In this document: in pieces, positions 1 to 7,356 of the stretch
Layout of the letters: each line of letters opens with the position of its first letter
How positions within the stretch are numbered: position 1 is the stretch's first letter
Origin: an uncultured bacterium
GTDB lineage: Bacteria > Pseudomonadota > Alphaproteobacteria > CAISDR01
Assembly: GCA_903884125.1 (NCBI GenBank)
Contig: CAISDR010000426.1
Location: forward strand, 1 to 9,217
Reading direction: 5' to 3'
Length of the DNA stretch: 9,217 nt
The notes under the pieces: generated by a model
The model's database searches: none
What the model saw: only the letters and a program-made list of their open reading frames with translations
What the model was told of the DNA's origin: nothing
Translations under genes and position numbers: made by a program

Positions 1-601
1 CAAAGAAAAAAGTGGTCAAAACCAGATTGTCGTTTCACCTGGGGCCAATCACCAAGCAACGGCCAGCGATGTGGGCATCGATTTGCTGGCACCTTCAACC
101 ATATTGCTGTTGCAGATGGAATGTGACGTGTCTGAGACCAGCCGGTTGATTCATAGAGCAGCAGATGCCGGGGTGCAGGTAATACTTAACCTGGCACCAG
201 CGTCCGATATCAGCGTGGACACCCTGCGGCGGCTGCATTATCTGATCTTAAATGAAACGGAAGCGTCATGGCTTGCCGAACGAATTGGGACCGAGCCAAC
301 CGCGCTGGCGATACATCTGACACTTGGCATAACCGTAATAAGGACCCTGGGCGCAAATGGTGCCGAAATGGCACATAACGCAGTGGTCGTCCATAAACCC
401 GCGCCAAAGGTGATTGCAGCGGATACAACAGCGGCAGGTGATTGCTTTGTGGGTGTTTTTGCAGCTGGCATTGATCGCGCGATGACCCCGCAAGACGCTA
501 TGGAACGTGCAATTCAGGCAGCCAGCCTGTGCTGTACACGGCATGGCAGCCAGATCAGCCTGCCAGATAAGTCTGAGATTGATGGTCTGACAACACCCTG
601 A
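1..601 (+). CDS. Ribokinase-like PfkB carbohydrate kinase, C-terminal part (5' end outside window)
   Basis: The open frame enters from the left edge (first full codon at position 2) and stops at TGA 599-601, giving about 199 visible residues. It resembles cytoplasmic sugar kinases that transfer phosphate from ATP to ribose or a related sugar. Visible landmarks, in order, are a ribokinase-type segment NQIVVSPGAN near the left edge, the segment LNLAPA followed by LNETEA (family form NPAPA...NETE, near the nucleotide and phosphate site), and DTTAAGDCF at 422-448. The last is the anion-hole and catalytic-base signature, with the catalytic Asp at codon 440-442. The family usually reads D-T-x-G-A-G-D, so the first Gly is Ala here; the second Gly and the Asp are kept. 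The C-terminus is of normal type and not truncated. Substrate cannot be fixed from this fragment: ribokinase is the best guess, another PfkB sugar or nucleoside kinase is possible. No partner gene lies downstream within 200 nt. Confidence 0.85.
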   Translation, partial: KEKSGQNQIVVSPGANHQATASDVGIDLLAPSTILLLQMECDVSETSRLIHRAADAGVQVILNLAPASDISVDTLRRLHYLILNETEASWLAERIGTEPTALAIHLTLGITVIRTLGANGAEMAHNAVVVHKPAPKVIAADTTAAGDCFVGVFAAGIDRAMTPQDAMERAIQAASLCCTRHGSQISLPDKSEIDGLTTP

Positions 602-716
602 TGGAAAATTCCGGCCCCAATCAGGATAGTGCTTGACGCAAATTCACTTTTTGTTCTGTTTTCCACCGCTCACTGTGTGCTATTACATAACCATACCATG
701 CGGATTTGTCGCATTT

Positions 717-738
717 GGTTGGACACAATCATCCAATC
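717..738. promoter_or_regulatory. Imperfect inverted repeat, candidate operator of the efflux operon
   Basis: GGTTGGA (717-723) and TCCAATC (732-738) form 7-bp arms with one G-T pair around an 8-nt centre. The element lies about 80-100 nt before the adaptor start, where repressors of RND operons commonly bind. No regulator gene is adjacent, so the operator role is inference; it could equally be a chance dyad. Confidence 0.25.
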
Positions 739-743
739 CCTGT

Positions 744-780
744 CAGGACGTCGTATAGGTGTAGTCAGCACCTGTTCCTG
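744..780 (+). other. Candidate stem-loop in the efflux operon leader
   Basis: Outer arms CAGGA (744-748) and TCCTG (776-780) enclose an inner 7-bp stem, 755-761 with 769-775, whose core is AGGTG/CACCT and which includes one G-U pair. The inner loop is 7 nt, and a 6-nt bulge lies on the 5' side. The element ends 24 nt before the GGAG of the adaptor gene. If transcribed it could affect translation or stability of the mRNA. No T-run follows, so it is not a good intrinsic terminator. Confidence 0.25.
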
Positions 781-815
781 CTATGGTCCCCACCGTCCTT
801 TTACGGAGTTTGCGA

Positions 816-1946
816 ATGACCCGGCGTATGATTCTTATGTTGGTAATCGTTGGCCTGGTCTTTGGCGGCATATTTGGTTTTCAGATCTTTAAAGGTGTTA
901 TGATACAACGGTTCTTCGCCAATCGATCCGAACCAGCCCAAACCGTCGCAACACTGATCGCCACCTCCGAGGACTGGTATCCTACAATTCATGTGGTCGG
1001 TGGACTACGCGCGGAAAATGGCACCGATATTTCCCCGGAAGTCGGAGGGCTGGTTGCCGCCGTCCCTTTTCATTCGGGCGAGGATATCGCAAAAGGCGCG
1101 GTGCTGCTGCACCTACGGTCGGACGATGATGCGGCTCGGCTGAATGCGCTGAAGGCAACGGCTGATCTGGCGCGGATTACCCTCCAGCGGCAACGTAAAC
1201 TGCTCAACAGCGGAACCATTGCGCAGGCGGCACTGGATAATGCAGAAGCCAGCTTGCGCGCGGCTGACGCCCAGGTGATAGAGCAACAGGCACTAATTGA
1301 GAAAAAGACAATCCGTGCGCCCTTTGCCGGCCGGCTGGGCATAAGGGGGGTAGATATTGGCCAGGTTATTGCAGCCGGTACCAAGGTTACAACGTTACAG
1401 GCGCTGGATACTTTGTACTTCGACTTTACCCTGCCCCAGCAGTCAATTTCAAACGTCACTATTGGCCAGGCAATTGATCTGACGACCGATGCCTTTCCCG
1501 GTGAAACAATAACCGGCACTATCGCCGCCATCGATGCCAAAGCTGATCCCGATACGCGCAACGTTGCCGTGCGCGCAGAGGTAAAAAATCCAGGTCGCAA
1601 ATGGCTGCCAGGCATGTATGCAAAAGGCAGCCTTAGGATCGGAGCACCGCGTCACCTGGTAACAGTTCCGCAAACAGCGGTTTCATTCAACACATTCGGC
1701 GAAACGATTTATGTGATCGAAAATGGCCCGCCAGCCGCAGATGGCAGCGCCAGATTGATCGCGCGCCAGAAACTGATCAAGGCTGGCGACCGTCGCGGGG
1801 ACCAGGTTGCAATCCTCGACGGTCTTGGTACCGGAGAGCAGGTGGTCGTCGCAGGTGCGTTGAAATTGCGCAATGGATCGCCGGTCACTGTTAATAATTC
1901 GGTGGCCATGCCCAATGATCCGGCCCCTGTCGTGCGCGACCAATAA
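816..1946 (+). CDS. RND efflux pump periplasmic adaptor (membrane fusion protein)
   Basis: This 376-residue protein bridges an inner-membrane RND pump and an outer-membrane channel. ATG 816 is chosen over the in-frame ATG 783 because GGAG at 805-808 sits 7 nt before it, and the protein then begins MTRRM followed directly by a hydrophobic anchor at about residues 6-23. There is no lipobox cysteine, so it is membrane-anchored rather than a lipoprotein. The order fits the HlyD/MexH/MdtA-like family: first lipoyl half at about 70-103 (SPEVGG...), helical hairpin at about 104-162 with coiled-coil composition, second lipoyl half at about 163-195 (KKTIRAPFAGRLG), beta-barrel at about 200-275, and a membrane-proximal domain to the end. 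The motif LPGMYAKGSL near 264-273 is typical. The RND permease starts 15 nt after the stop, so the two are almost surely co-transcribed. The substrate is unknown. Confidence 0.95.
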   Translation: MTRRMILMLVIVGLVFGGIFGFQIFKGVMIQRFFANRSEPAQTVATLIATSEDWYPTIHVVGGLRAENGTDISPEVGGLVAAVPFHSGEDIAKGAVLLHLRSDDDAARLNALKATADLARITLQRQRKLLNSGTIAQAALDNAEASLRAADAQVIEQQALIEKKTIRAPFAGRLGIRGVDIGQVIAAGTKVTTLQALDTLYFDFTLPQQSISNVTIGQAIDLTTDAFPGETITGTIAAIDAKADPDTRNVAVRAEVKNPGRKWLPGMYAKGSLRIGAPRHLVTVPQTAVSFNTFGETIYVIENGPPAADGSARLIARQKLIKAGDRRGDQVAILDGLGTGEQVVVAGALKLRNGSPVTVNNSVAMPNDPAPVVRDQ

Positions 1947-1961
1947 GACGGAGCGCACATC

Positions 1962-4900
1962 ATGAATTTCACTGAACTGTTCATCCGCCGACCTGTTCTG
2001 TCGACCGTTGTCAGCCTGCTGATCCTTGTTCTGGGATTACGAACTGCGGGCCAACTGCCAATACTTCAATACCCCTTTACGCAAAACGCGGTCGTCACCG
2101 TTTCGACGACCTATTATGGGGCCGACGCAGCGCTGGTTGCCGGATTTATTACGACACCGCTTGAAGCCTCAATCGCACAGGCAAACGGCATCGATTATAT
2201 GAATTCAATCAGCACGCAAGGCAATTCAACCATTCAGGCCAATCTGCGGCTTAATTATGACCCGAACAAGGCCCTGACCGAGATCACAACAAGGGTCAAT
2301 GCCGTTCGCAACCAGCTTCCGGCAGAAGCGCAGCAGCCGGTAATTACGGTCGCCATCGGCCAGACCATCGCCAGCATGTATATCGGTTTCAACAGCACGA
2401 TCCTGCCACCAAATAAAATTACTGACTATCTGGTGCGTGTGGTTCAGCCCAAACTACAGGCGATCGACGGAATACAGCAGGCGGATTTGCAGGGAGCGAA
2501 GCTGTTCGCACTACGTGCCTGGCTTGATCCGGACAAGCTGACAGCCTACAGCCTGACAGCTGCGGATGTTTATGCGGCGCTGGCCAGTAACAATTACCTT
2601 TCGGCTGTCGGCAATACCAAAGGCCGGATGGTCCAGGTCGATCTGACCGCCTCGACCGGCCTGCACTCGCTCGAAGATTTCCGAAAGCTAATTATTCGAG
2701 AAAGCAACGGGGCGTTCGTCCGGCTGGAAGATGTGGCAAACGTCACGCTTGGATCAGAAGAATATGAATCTCAGGCTGGATTTGACGGCGTACCGGCTAT
2801 CCATGTCGCAATAAAGGTGGCACCTTCTGCCAATCTGCTGGATGTAATCAAAAAAGTGCGCGAGACGTGGCCACAGATCGAAGCGGAATTGCCAACCGGC
2901 CTCAATGCCAAAATCGCCTATGACGCAACCGCCTTTGTAAATTCCTCGATCAGCGAAGTCGTAACCACACTTATTGAAGCCTTGATCATTGTCACGCTCG
3001 TGGTCTTTGCGTTCCTCGGCTCGCCACGTTCGGTACTGATTCCGACCATCGCCATTCCCTTGTCGCTGGTCGGCGCTTTTCCAATCATGCTGGCACTTGG
3101 TTTCTCAATCAATCTGCTGACGCTTCTTGCGCTTGTGCTGGCAATCGGGCTGGTTGTCGATGATGCCATTATCGTGGTTGAAGGCGTCAATCGGCATATT
3201 GACGAAGGAATGGCACCAATCCCGGCAGCGATAAAGGCGGCACAGGAATTGACCGGGCCGATTATAGCCATGACGGTGGTTCTGGTTGCCGTCTATGTGC
3301 CAATCGGCCTGATGGGCGGTTTAACTGGCGCACTGTTTACCGAATTCGCCTTCACATTGGTGGGGGCTGTGATCGTATCGGCGGTTATCGCACTTACACT
3401 GTCACCCATGATGTGTTCGCGCCTTCTCAAACCCCACCGGCCGGATGCAAAAGGATGGGAACAATCCTTTATCAATTTCATTGATCGCCGATTTGAAGAA
3501 GTACGGCATATCTATAACCGCGTGCTGCACCACAGTCTGGATACAATTCCGGTCACAATCGTATTTGCCGCACTTGTGTTATCCAGCCTCTATTTTCTTT
3601 ATTCCTATTGCAAAAGCGAGTTGGCACCACAGGAAGATCAGGGAATCATTATCGGCTTTATTAATTCAGCACCGAATGCCACGTTGGATCAGCGCGAAAT
3701 GAACGAGCGCGAAGTATACCGAATCTATGCCGAGCATTCAGAGATGGAACATGTATTCCAGATCGATGGGAATGATCGGGTTGTTGCTGGCATGGTGATG
3801 AAACCCTGGGGCGAAAGGCGCAATACCACCAATATGTTGCAGCCAATCATTCAATCGGAATTCACCCGGATTGCTGCGGCCCGTGTGGTGGCGTTCCAGC
3901 CGCCGCCTTTGCCGGGTGCGCAGGGATTGCCGGTTCAGTTTGTGATCCAGTCAACAGATTCATTCCAGAAGATGAATGGCGTGGTCGATGACTTTCTTCA
4001 AACGGTTGTAAAATCGGGCCGCTTTATCTTTATCGACAAGGACCTCAAAATCGACAAGCCATCATCGGAAATTATTATCGACCGCGAGCGGGTGGCGGCA
4101 CTTGGCATGAATATGAAGGATGTCAGCGGTGCGCTGTCGCCTCTGTTGGGTGGCGGCTATGTGAACTATTTCAGTCTTGATGGTCGGTCGTACAAGGTTG
4201 TTCCACAGATAGAACAGCAATCACGCCTGAATGTTGACCAACTGGATCGGCTGTATTTCCGGGCTGCATCGGGAAAAATGCTACCACTTACAACAATTGC
4301 CCATGTTGAGCAGCATGTTGTCCCGGAGAATATCAGCCATTTTCAACAGCTCAACGCTGCAACCCTGTCAGGGGTTCCGGTACCCGGCGTTACGGTGGGC
4401 GAGGCTTTGGCTTATCTGAAAGACCTTGCACGCGAAAAGTTACCACAAGGATATTCCATCGATTATTCCGGACCTGCGCGCCAGTTTGTTCAGGAATCAA
4501 GTGCTTTGGTGCTGACGTTCTTCTTTGCACTGGTCATCATCTATCTGGCGTTATCTGCACAGTTTGAGAGTTTTCGCGATCCACTGATTATCCTGGTCAG
4601 TGTTCCCATGTCGATTTGCGGTGCCTTGGTCTTTATCTGTATGGGGGTCGGCGGTGCCTCGTTGAATATCTATACTGAAGTCGGACTGGTTACGCTGATC
4701 GGACTGATCAGCAAACACGGCATCCTGATTGTCGAATTTGCTAACAAGCTTCAGGAACAGGGGCATTCCAAACGGGCAGCGATTGAAGAAGCAGCCTCGA
4801 TCCGACTGCGACCGATCCTTATGACGACAGCTGCAATGGTTCTGGGCGTATTCCCGTTGCTGGTGGCCGGCGGCGCCGGTGCTGAATCACGCTTTAATAT

Positions 4901-5036
4901 GGGACTTGTGCTGGCAAGCGGTGTTGCCATTGGAACGCTTTTCACCTTGCTGGTGGTACCAGCCATATACATGGCATTGGCCGCAACCCATGGCACAACA
5001 AAGGCGGGGCAGACGGTCGCACTTGAACGCGGTTAG
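1962..5036 (+). CDS. RND multidrug efflux permease, HAE1 (AcrB/MexI/MdtB-like) family
   Basis: This is a full-length, 1024-residue proton-driven inner-membrane exporter that works as a trimer with the adaptor upstream. GGAG at 1950-1953, 8 nt before ATG 1962, supports the start. The N-terminus (MNFTELFIRRPVLSTVV) is the usual first helix. A first large periplasmic loop runs about 30-330, a membrane block of several helices about 333-485, a further helix begins near 530, and a second periplasmic loop spans about 555-850, with the remaining helices at the C-terminus. The proton-relay pair Asp400-Asp401 lies in GLVVDDAIIVVE, equal to AcrB Asp407/408. Lys918 in LISKHGILIVEF matches AcrB Lys940. 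All relay residues looked for are present, so the pump should be functional. No outer-membrane factor gene follows. Family membership is secure; drug, solvent or metabolite specificity cannot be read from the sequence. Confidence 0.97.
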   Translation: MNFTELFIRRPVLSTVVSLLILVLGLRTAGQLPILQYPFTQNAVVTVSTTYYGADAALVAGFITTPLEASIAQANGIDYMNSISTQGNSTIQANLRLNYDPNKALTEITTRVNAVRNQLPAEAQQPVITVAIGQTIASMYIGFNSTILPPNKITDYLVRVVQPKLQAIDGIQQADLQGAKLFALRAWLDPDKLTAYSLTAADVYAALASNNYLSAVGNTKGRMVQVDLTASTGLHSLEDFRKLIIRESNGAFVRLEDVANVTLGSEEYESQAGFDGVPAIHVAIKVAPSANLLDVIKKVRETWPQIEAELPTGLNAKIAYDATAFVNSSISEVVTTLIEALIIVTLVVFAFLGSPRSVLIPTIAIPLSLVGAFPIMLALGFSINLLTLLALVLAIGLVVDDAIIVVEGVNRHIDEGMAPIPAAIKAAQELTGPIIAMTVVLVAVYVPIGLMGGLTGALFTEFAFTLVGAVIVSAVIALTLSPMMCSRLLKPHRPDAKGWEQSFINFIDRRFEEVRHIYNRVLHHSLDTIPVTIVFAALVLSSLYFLYSYCKSELAPQEDQGIIIGFINSAPNATLDQREMNEREVYRIYAEHSEMEHVFQIDGNDRVVAGMVMKPWGERRNTTNMLQPIIQSEFTRIAAARVVAFQPPPLPGAQGLPVQFVIQSTDSFQKMNGVVDDFLQTVVKSGRFIFIDKDLKIDKPSSEIIIDRERVAALGMNMKDVSGALSPLLGGGYVNYFSLDGRSYKVVPQIEQQSRLNVDQLDRLYFRAASGKMLPLTTIAHVEQHVVPENISHFQQLNAATLSGVPVPGVTVGEALAYLKDLAREKLPQGYSIDYSGPARQFVQESSALVLTFFFALVIIYLALSAQFESFRDPLIILVSVPMSICGALVFICMGVGGASLNIYTEVGLVTLIGLISKHGILIVEFANKLQEQGHSKRAAIEEAASIRLRPILMTTAAMVLGVFPLLVAGGAGAESRFNMGLVLASGVAIGTLFTLLVVPAIYMALAATHGTTKAGQTVALERG

Positions 5037-5044
5037 AAAGCAAC

Positions 5045-5073
5045 GGGCGGCAAACCGAATTGGTTTGCCGCCC
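5045..5073. terminator. Shared stem-loop between convergent pump operon and katG
   Basis: GGGCGGCAAACC (5045-5056) and GGTTTGCCGCCC (5062-5073) form a perfect 12-bp stem with a GAATT loop, in the 57-nt gap between the permease stop and the katG stop. The position and symmetry fit a bidirectional terminator. The following bases are not a clean T-run on either strand (CTAAATT on +; GTTGCTTTCT on -), so termination may be partial, or the stem may mainly protect 3' ends. Confidence 0.75.
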
Positions 5074-5093
5074 CTAAATTCACGTCACTGCAA

Positions 5094-7244
5094 CTAGATC
5101 AGATCAAAGCGATCTGAATTCATCACCTTAGTCCAGGCGGTAACAAAGTCATTGATAAATTTGATTTTGCTGTCGTCCTGCGCATATAGTTCGGCATATG
5201 CGCGCAGGACCGAGTTTGAACCAAACACAAGATCAACGCGCGTTGCGGTGAACTTCACACGGCCGGACTTGCGGTCACGGATGTTGTAGCTGTTCTTGCC
5301 TGTTGGTATCCATTCAAGCGCCATATCGGTCAGATTGACAAAGAAGTCATTTGTCAGCGTTCCCGGGCGATCGGTGAATACACCATGACTGCTGCCACCG
5401 TAATTGACATTCAGAACACGCATACCGCCAACCAGTACAGTCATTTCGGGGGCGGTCAGCCCCATTAACTGGCTTCGATCCAGCAACAGTTCCTCGGGCA
5501 TCACCGAAAAATCTCTGGCAAGATAATTGCGAAATCCATCATGGATCGGTTCAAGAACGGCGAATGAATCAGCATCGGTCTGGGCATCGGTGGCATCCCC
5601 CCGCCCCGGTGCGAACGGCACTTCAATATCGAAGCCCGCCTCGTTGCCAGCCTTTTCGATACCGACATTTCCGGCCAACACGATCACATCGGCGATGCTG
5701 GCTCCGGCTGCCCTGGCTATGGGTTCGAGCACGCCCAAAACTTTAGCCAACCGCGCTGGTTCGTTGCCGGCCCAGTTCCGCTGCGGTGCCAGCCGGATTC
5801 GTGCACCATTGGCGCCACCGCGCTTGTCGGATCCGCGGAAGGTGCGTGCGCTGTCCCACGCGGTGGCGACCATTTCGGCAATGCTAAGACCGGATGATGC
5901 GATTTCAGATTTTACCGCGCCGATATCATAATTTCTTGGACCCGATGGCACCGGGTCCTGCCAGATCAGGTCCTCACCGGGCACTTCAGGGCCGATATAA
6001 CGTGTTTTTGGCCCCAGATCGCGATGAGTCAGTTTGAACCAGGCACGAGCGAAAACTTCCGAAAAGTAATCTTGGTTGCGATAGAAATTCTCGGAAATTT
6101 TGCGATAGATCGGGTCCATTTTCATGGCCATGTCGGCATCAGTCATAATTGGATTTCGTCTGACCTGTGGGTCTTCGGCATCTACCGGCATGTCTTCTGT
6201 TTTGATACCGACTGGTTCCCACTGGAATGCGCCTGCCGGACTTTTTTTGAGCTCCCAGTCATACGTTAGAAGCATATGAAAGTAGCCGTTGTCCCATTTG
6301 GTTGGGTGCGTGGTCCATGCGCCCTCAAGACCACTGGTGACGGCATTTGACCCGATGCCGCCTCCAGACCGGTTCAACCAGCCAAAGCCCTGATCCTCAA
6401 TCTCGCCACCTTCGGGTGCAGGACCCAGATCGCTTTCCTTGCCATTGCCATGCGCTTTGCCAACCGTGTGGCCGCCTGCAGTCAAAGCGACCGTTTCTTC
6501 ATCGTCCATCGCCATGCGCTTGAATGTAACCCTTATGTCCTGGGCCGTTCGCAAAGGGTCTGGTACGCCGTTGACACCCTGGGGATTTACATAGATGAGC
6601 CCCATCTGAACCGCCACCAGCGGATTTTCCAGGCTGTCACGATTGTCGTCGGGATAGCGCGTTGAACCCAGCCAATCCTTTTCGGCCCCCCAATAAATAT
6701 CCTTTTCTGGATGCCAGATATCTTCACGGCCGAAGGCAAAGCCGAAGGTCTTGAGGCCCATACTTTCATAGGCAATTGTACCTGCCAGCACGATCAGATC
6801 AGCCCAGCTGATCTTGTTGCCGTATTTCCTCTTGATAGGCCACAACAGCCGCCGCGCCTTGTCCAGATTGGCATTGTCGGGCCAGGAATTGAGTGGCGCA
6901 AACCGCTGGTTACCGGTGCCAGCACCACCACGTCCATCGGCAATGCGATAGGTGCCAGCTGCATGCCATGCCATGCGGATCATCAAACCGCCATAATGAC
7001 CCCAATCGGCCGGCCACCAGGACTGTGAGTCAGTCATCAGGTCGTGAAGGTCTTTTTTAAGGGCCGCTACATCAAGCGACCTCACAGCCTGTCGATAATC
7101 GAAATTAGCGTCCAGCGGGTTGGCTTTGACATCATGCTGGTGAAGAATGTCCAGGTTCAGGGTATTCGGCCACCAGACCGGATTTGCGCCGCCCTGCTGA
7201 GTAGCGCCGCCTTGCATGACCGGACACTTGCTTTCATTGCTCAT
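5094..7244 (-). CDS. katG: Catalase-peroxidase KatG
   Basis: This 716-residue haem enzyme has two peroxidase-like domains. It dismutates hydrogen peroxide and also acts as a peroxidase. The start is ATG at 7244-7242 (MSNESKCPVM), with GGAG at 7256-7253 spaced 8 nt. An in-frame GTG three codons earlier overlaps that binding site and is less likely. The distal site is in RMAWHAAGTYR: Arg90, Trp93, His94. Tyr218 (in IYVNPQG) and Met244 (in RMAMDDEET) would complete the Met-Tyr-Trp adduct with Trp93 that catalase activity needs. The proximal His259 (GGHTVGKAHG), Trp310 and Asp371 are present. Arg408 in HRDLGP matches the mobile arginine (Arg418 in the M. tuberculosis enzyme). Asp123 in SWPDN lines the substrate channel in this family. 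The second domain is complete to the C-terminus. There is no signal peptide, so it is cytoplasmic. It is transcribed away from oxyR and is expected to be OxyR-activated. Confidence 0.98.
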   Translation of the reverse strand: MSNESKCPVMQGGATQQGGANPVWWPNTLNLDILHQHDVKANPLDANFDYRQAVRSLDVAALKKDLHDLMTDSQSWWPADWGHYGGLMIRMAWHAAGTYRIADGRGGAGTGNQRFAPLNSWPDNANLDKARRLLWPIKRKYGNKISWADLIVLAGTIAYESMGLKTFGFAFGREDIWHPEKDIYWGAEKDWLGSTRYPDDNRDSLENPLVAVQMGLIYVNPQGVNGVPDPLRTAQDIRVTFKRMAMDDEETVALTAGGHTVGKAHGNGKESDLGPAPEGGEIEDQGFGWLNRSGGGIGSNAVTSGLEGAWTTHPTKWDNGYFHMLLTYDWELKKSPAGAFQWEPVGIKTEDMPVDAEDPQVRRNPIMTDADMAMKMDPIYRKISENFYRNQDYFSEVFARAWFKLTHRDLGPKTRYIGPEVPGEDLIWQDPVPSGPRNYDIGAVKSEIASSGLSIAEMVATAWDSARTFRGSDKRGGANGARIRLAPQRNWAGNEPARLAKVLGVLEPIARAAGASIADVIVLAGNVGIEKAGNEAGFDIEVPFAPGRGDATDAQTDADSFAVLEPIHDGFRNYLARDFSVMPEELLLDRSQLMGLTAPEMTVLVGGMRVLNVNYGGSSHGVFTDRPGTLTNDFFVNLTDMALEWIPTGKNSYNIRDRKSGRVKFTATRVDLVFGSNSVLRAYAELYAQDDSKIKFINDFVTAWTKVMNSDRFDLI

Positions 7245-7263
7245 TGTCAGCACTCCAAAATTT

Positions 7264-7276
7264 GCGGCCTGGCCGC
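7264..7276. repeat. Perfect GC palindrome in the katG leader
   Basis: GCGGCC-T-GGCCGC is a perfect 6-1-6 inverted repeat. It lies 7 nt upstream (on the minus strand) of the GGAG used by katG. In RNA it could fold as a 5-bp stem with a 3-nt loop just ahead of the ribosome binding site; in DNA it could be a repressor site. Function is unknown. Confidence 0.4.
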
Positions 7277-7308
7277 CGGTGATCTCTGACCCAAATTAAG
7301 CGATTTAT

Positions 7309-7339
7309 TTGATAAGGAAAAATTGCCTTTTTTTATAAT
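7309..7339 (+). promoter_or_regulatory. Candidate sigma-70 promoter of oxyR
   Basis: TTGATA (7309-7314) resembles a -35 box with five of six consensus bases, and TATAAT (7334-7339) is a perfect -10. The 19-nt spacer is longer than ideal. Transcription would start near 7345-7347, leaving only about 10-12 nt before the oxyR ATG, where only a weak purine-rich AAGAAAA serves as ribosome binding site. Confidence 0.5.
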
Positions 7340-7356
7340 TATGTTAAGAAAATCTG

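Larger units (their letters stand above)
602..815 (+). promoter_or_regulatory. Intergenic leader upstream of the efflux operon
   Basis: This 214-nt stretch separates the kinase stop from the adaptor start and presumably carries the pump promoter. Open frames crossing it show no family resemblance and lack a good ribosome binding site. A TTGACG hexamer at 633-638 resembles a -35 box, but nothing well spaced after it looks like a -10. A TATAGG at 754-759 resembles a -10 without a good -35. No strong terminator for the kinase gene is visible. Two dyads (717-738 and 744-780) are listed separately. The promoter location is therefore unresolved. Confidence 0.4.
7245..7356. promoter_or_regulatory. 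katG-oxyR divergent control region
   Basis: These 112 nt carry the start signals of both divergent genes and are the expected OxyR binding region. The half near oxyR is strongly AT-rich (about 7291-7356) and the half near katG is GC-rich. A good oxyR promoter can be proposed (listed separately). No convincing sigma-70 promoter for katG was found on the minus strand, as expected if katG depends on an activator. A partial palindrome, AAGG (7315-7318) to CCTT (7327-7330), overlaps the oxyR promoter spacer and could be part of an OxyR site. The classical four-block ATAG/CTAT motif of E. coli OxyR is not clearly present. Confidence 0.6.

Noticed and set aside
633..661. TTGACG at 633-638 as a sigma-70 promoter for the pump
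   Set aside because: No acceptable -10 lies 16-18 nt downstream, so it is not called as a feature.
783..815. Upstream ATG 783 as the adaptor start
   Set aside because: It would add 11 residues before the membrane anchor and lacks a binding site, while ATG 816 has GGAG at 7 nt.
629..892. An 87-codon open frame crossing the leader and the start of the adaptor gene
   Set aside because: It has no ribosome binding site and no recognisable family, and it overlaps the well-supported adaptor start in another frame.
1070..1615. A 181-codon minus-strand frame inside the adaptor gene
   Set aside because: Its Ala/Ser/Val-rich sequence is typical of the reverse strand of a coding gene, and it has no domain features. 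The plus-strand adaptor explains the region.
5527..5931. A 134-codon plus-strand frame inside katG
   Set aside because: It lies antisense to strongly conserved KatG sequence and shows no independent signals.
7251..7253. GTG start of KatG three codons upstream
   Set aside because: It overlaps the GGAG that serves the ATG at 7244-7242, and KatG proteins often begin with MS-type sequence at this point.
7291..7350. Classical E. coli OxyR four-block binding site
   Set aside because: The ATAG/CTAT blocks at regular spacing were not found. AT-rich DNA gives many chance partial matches.
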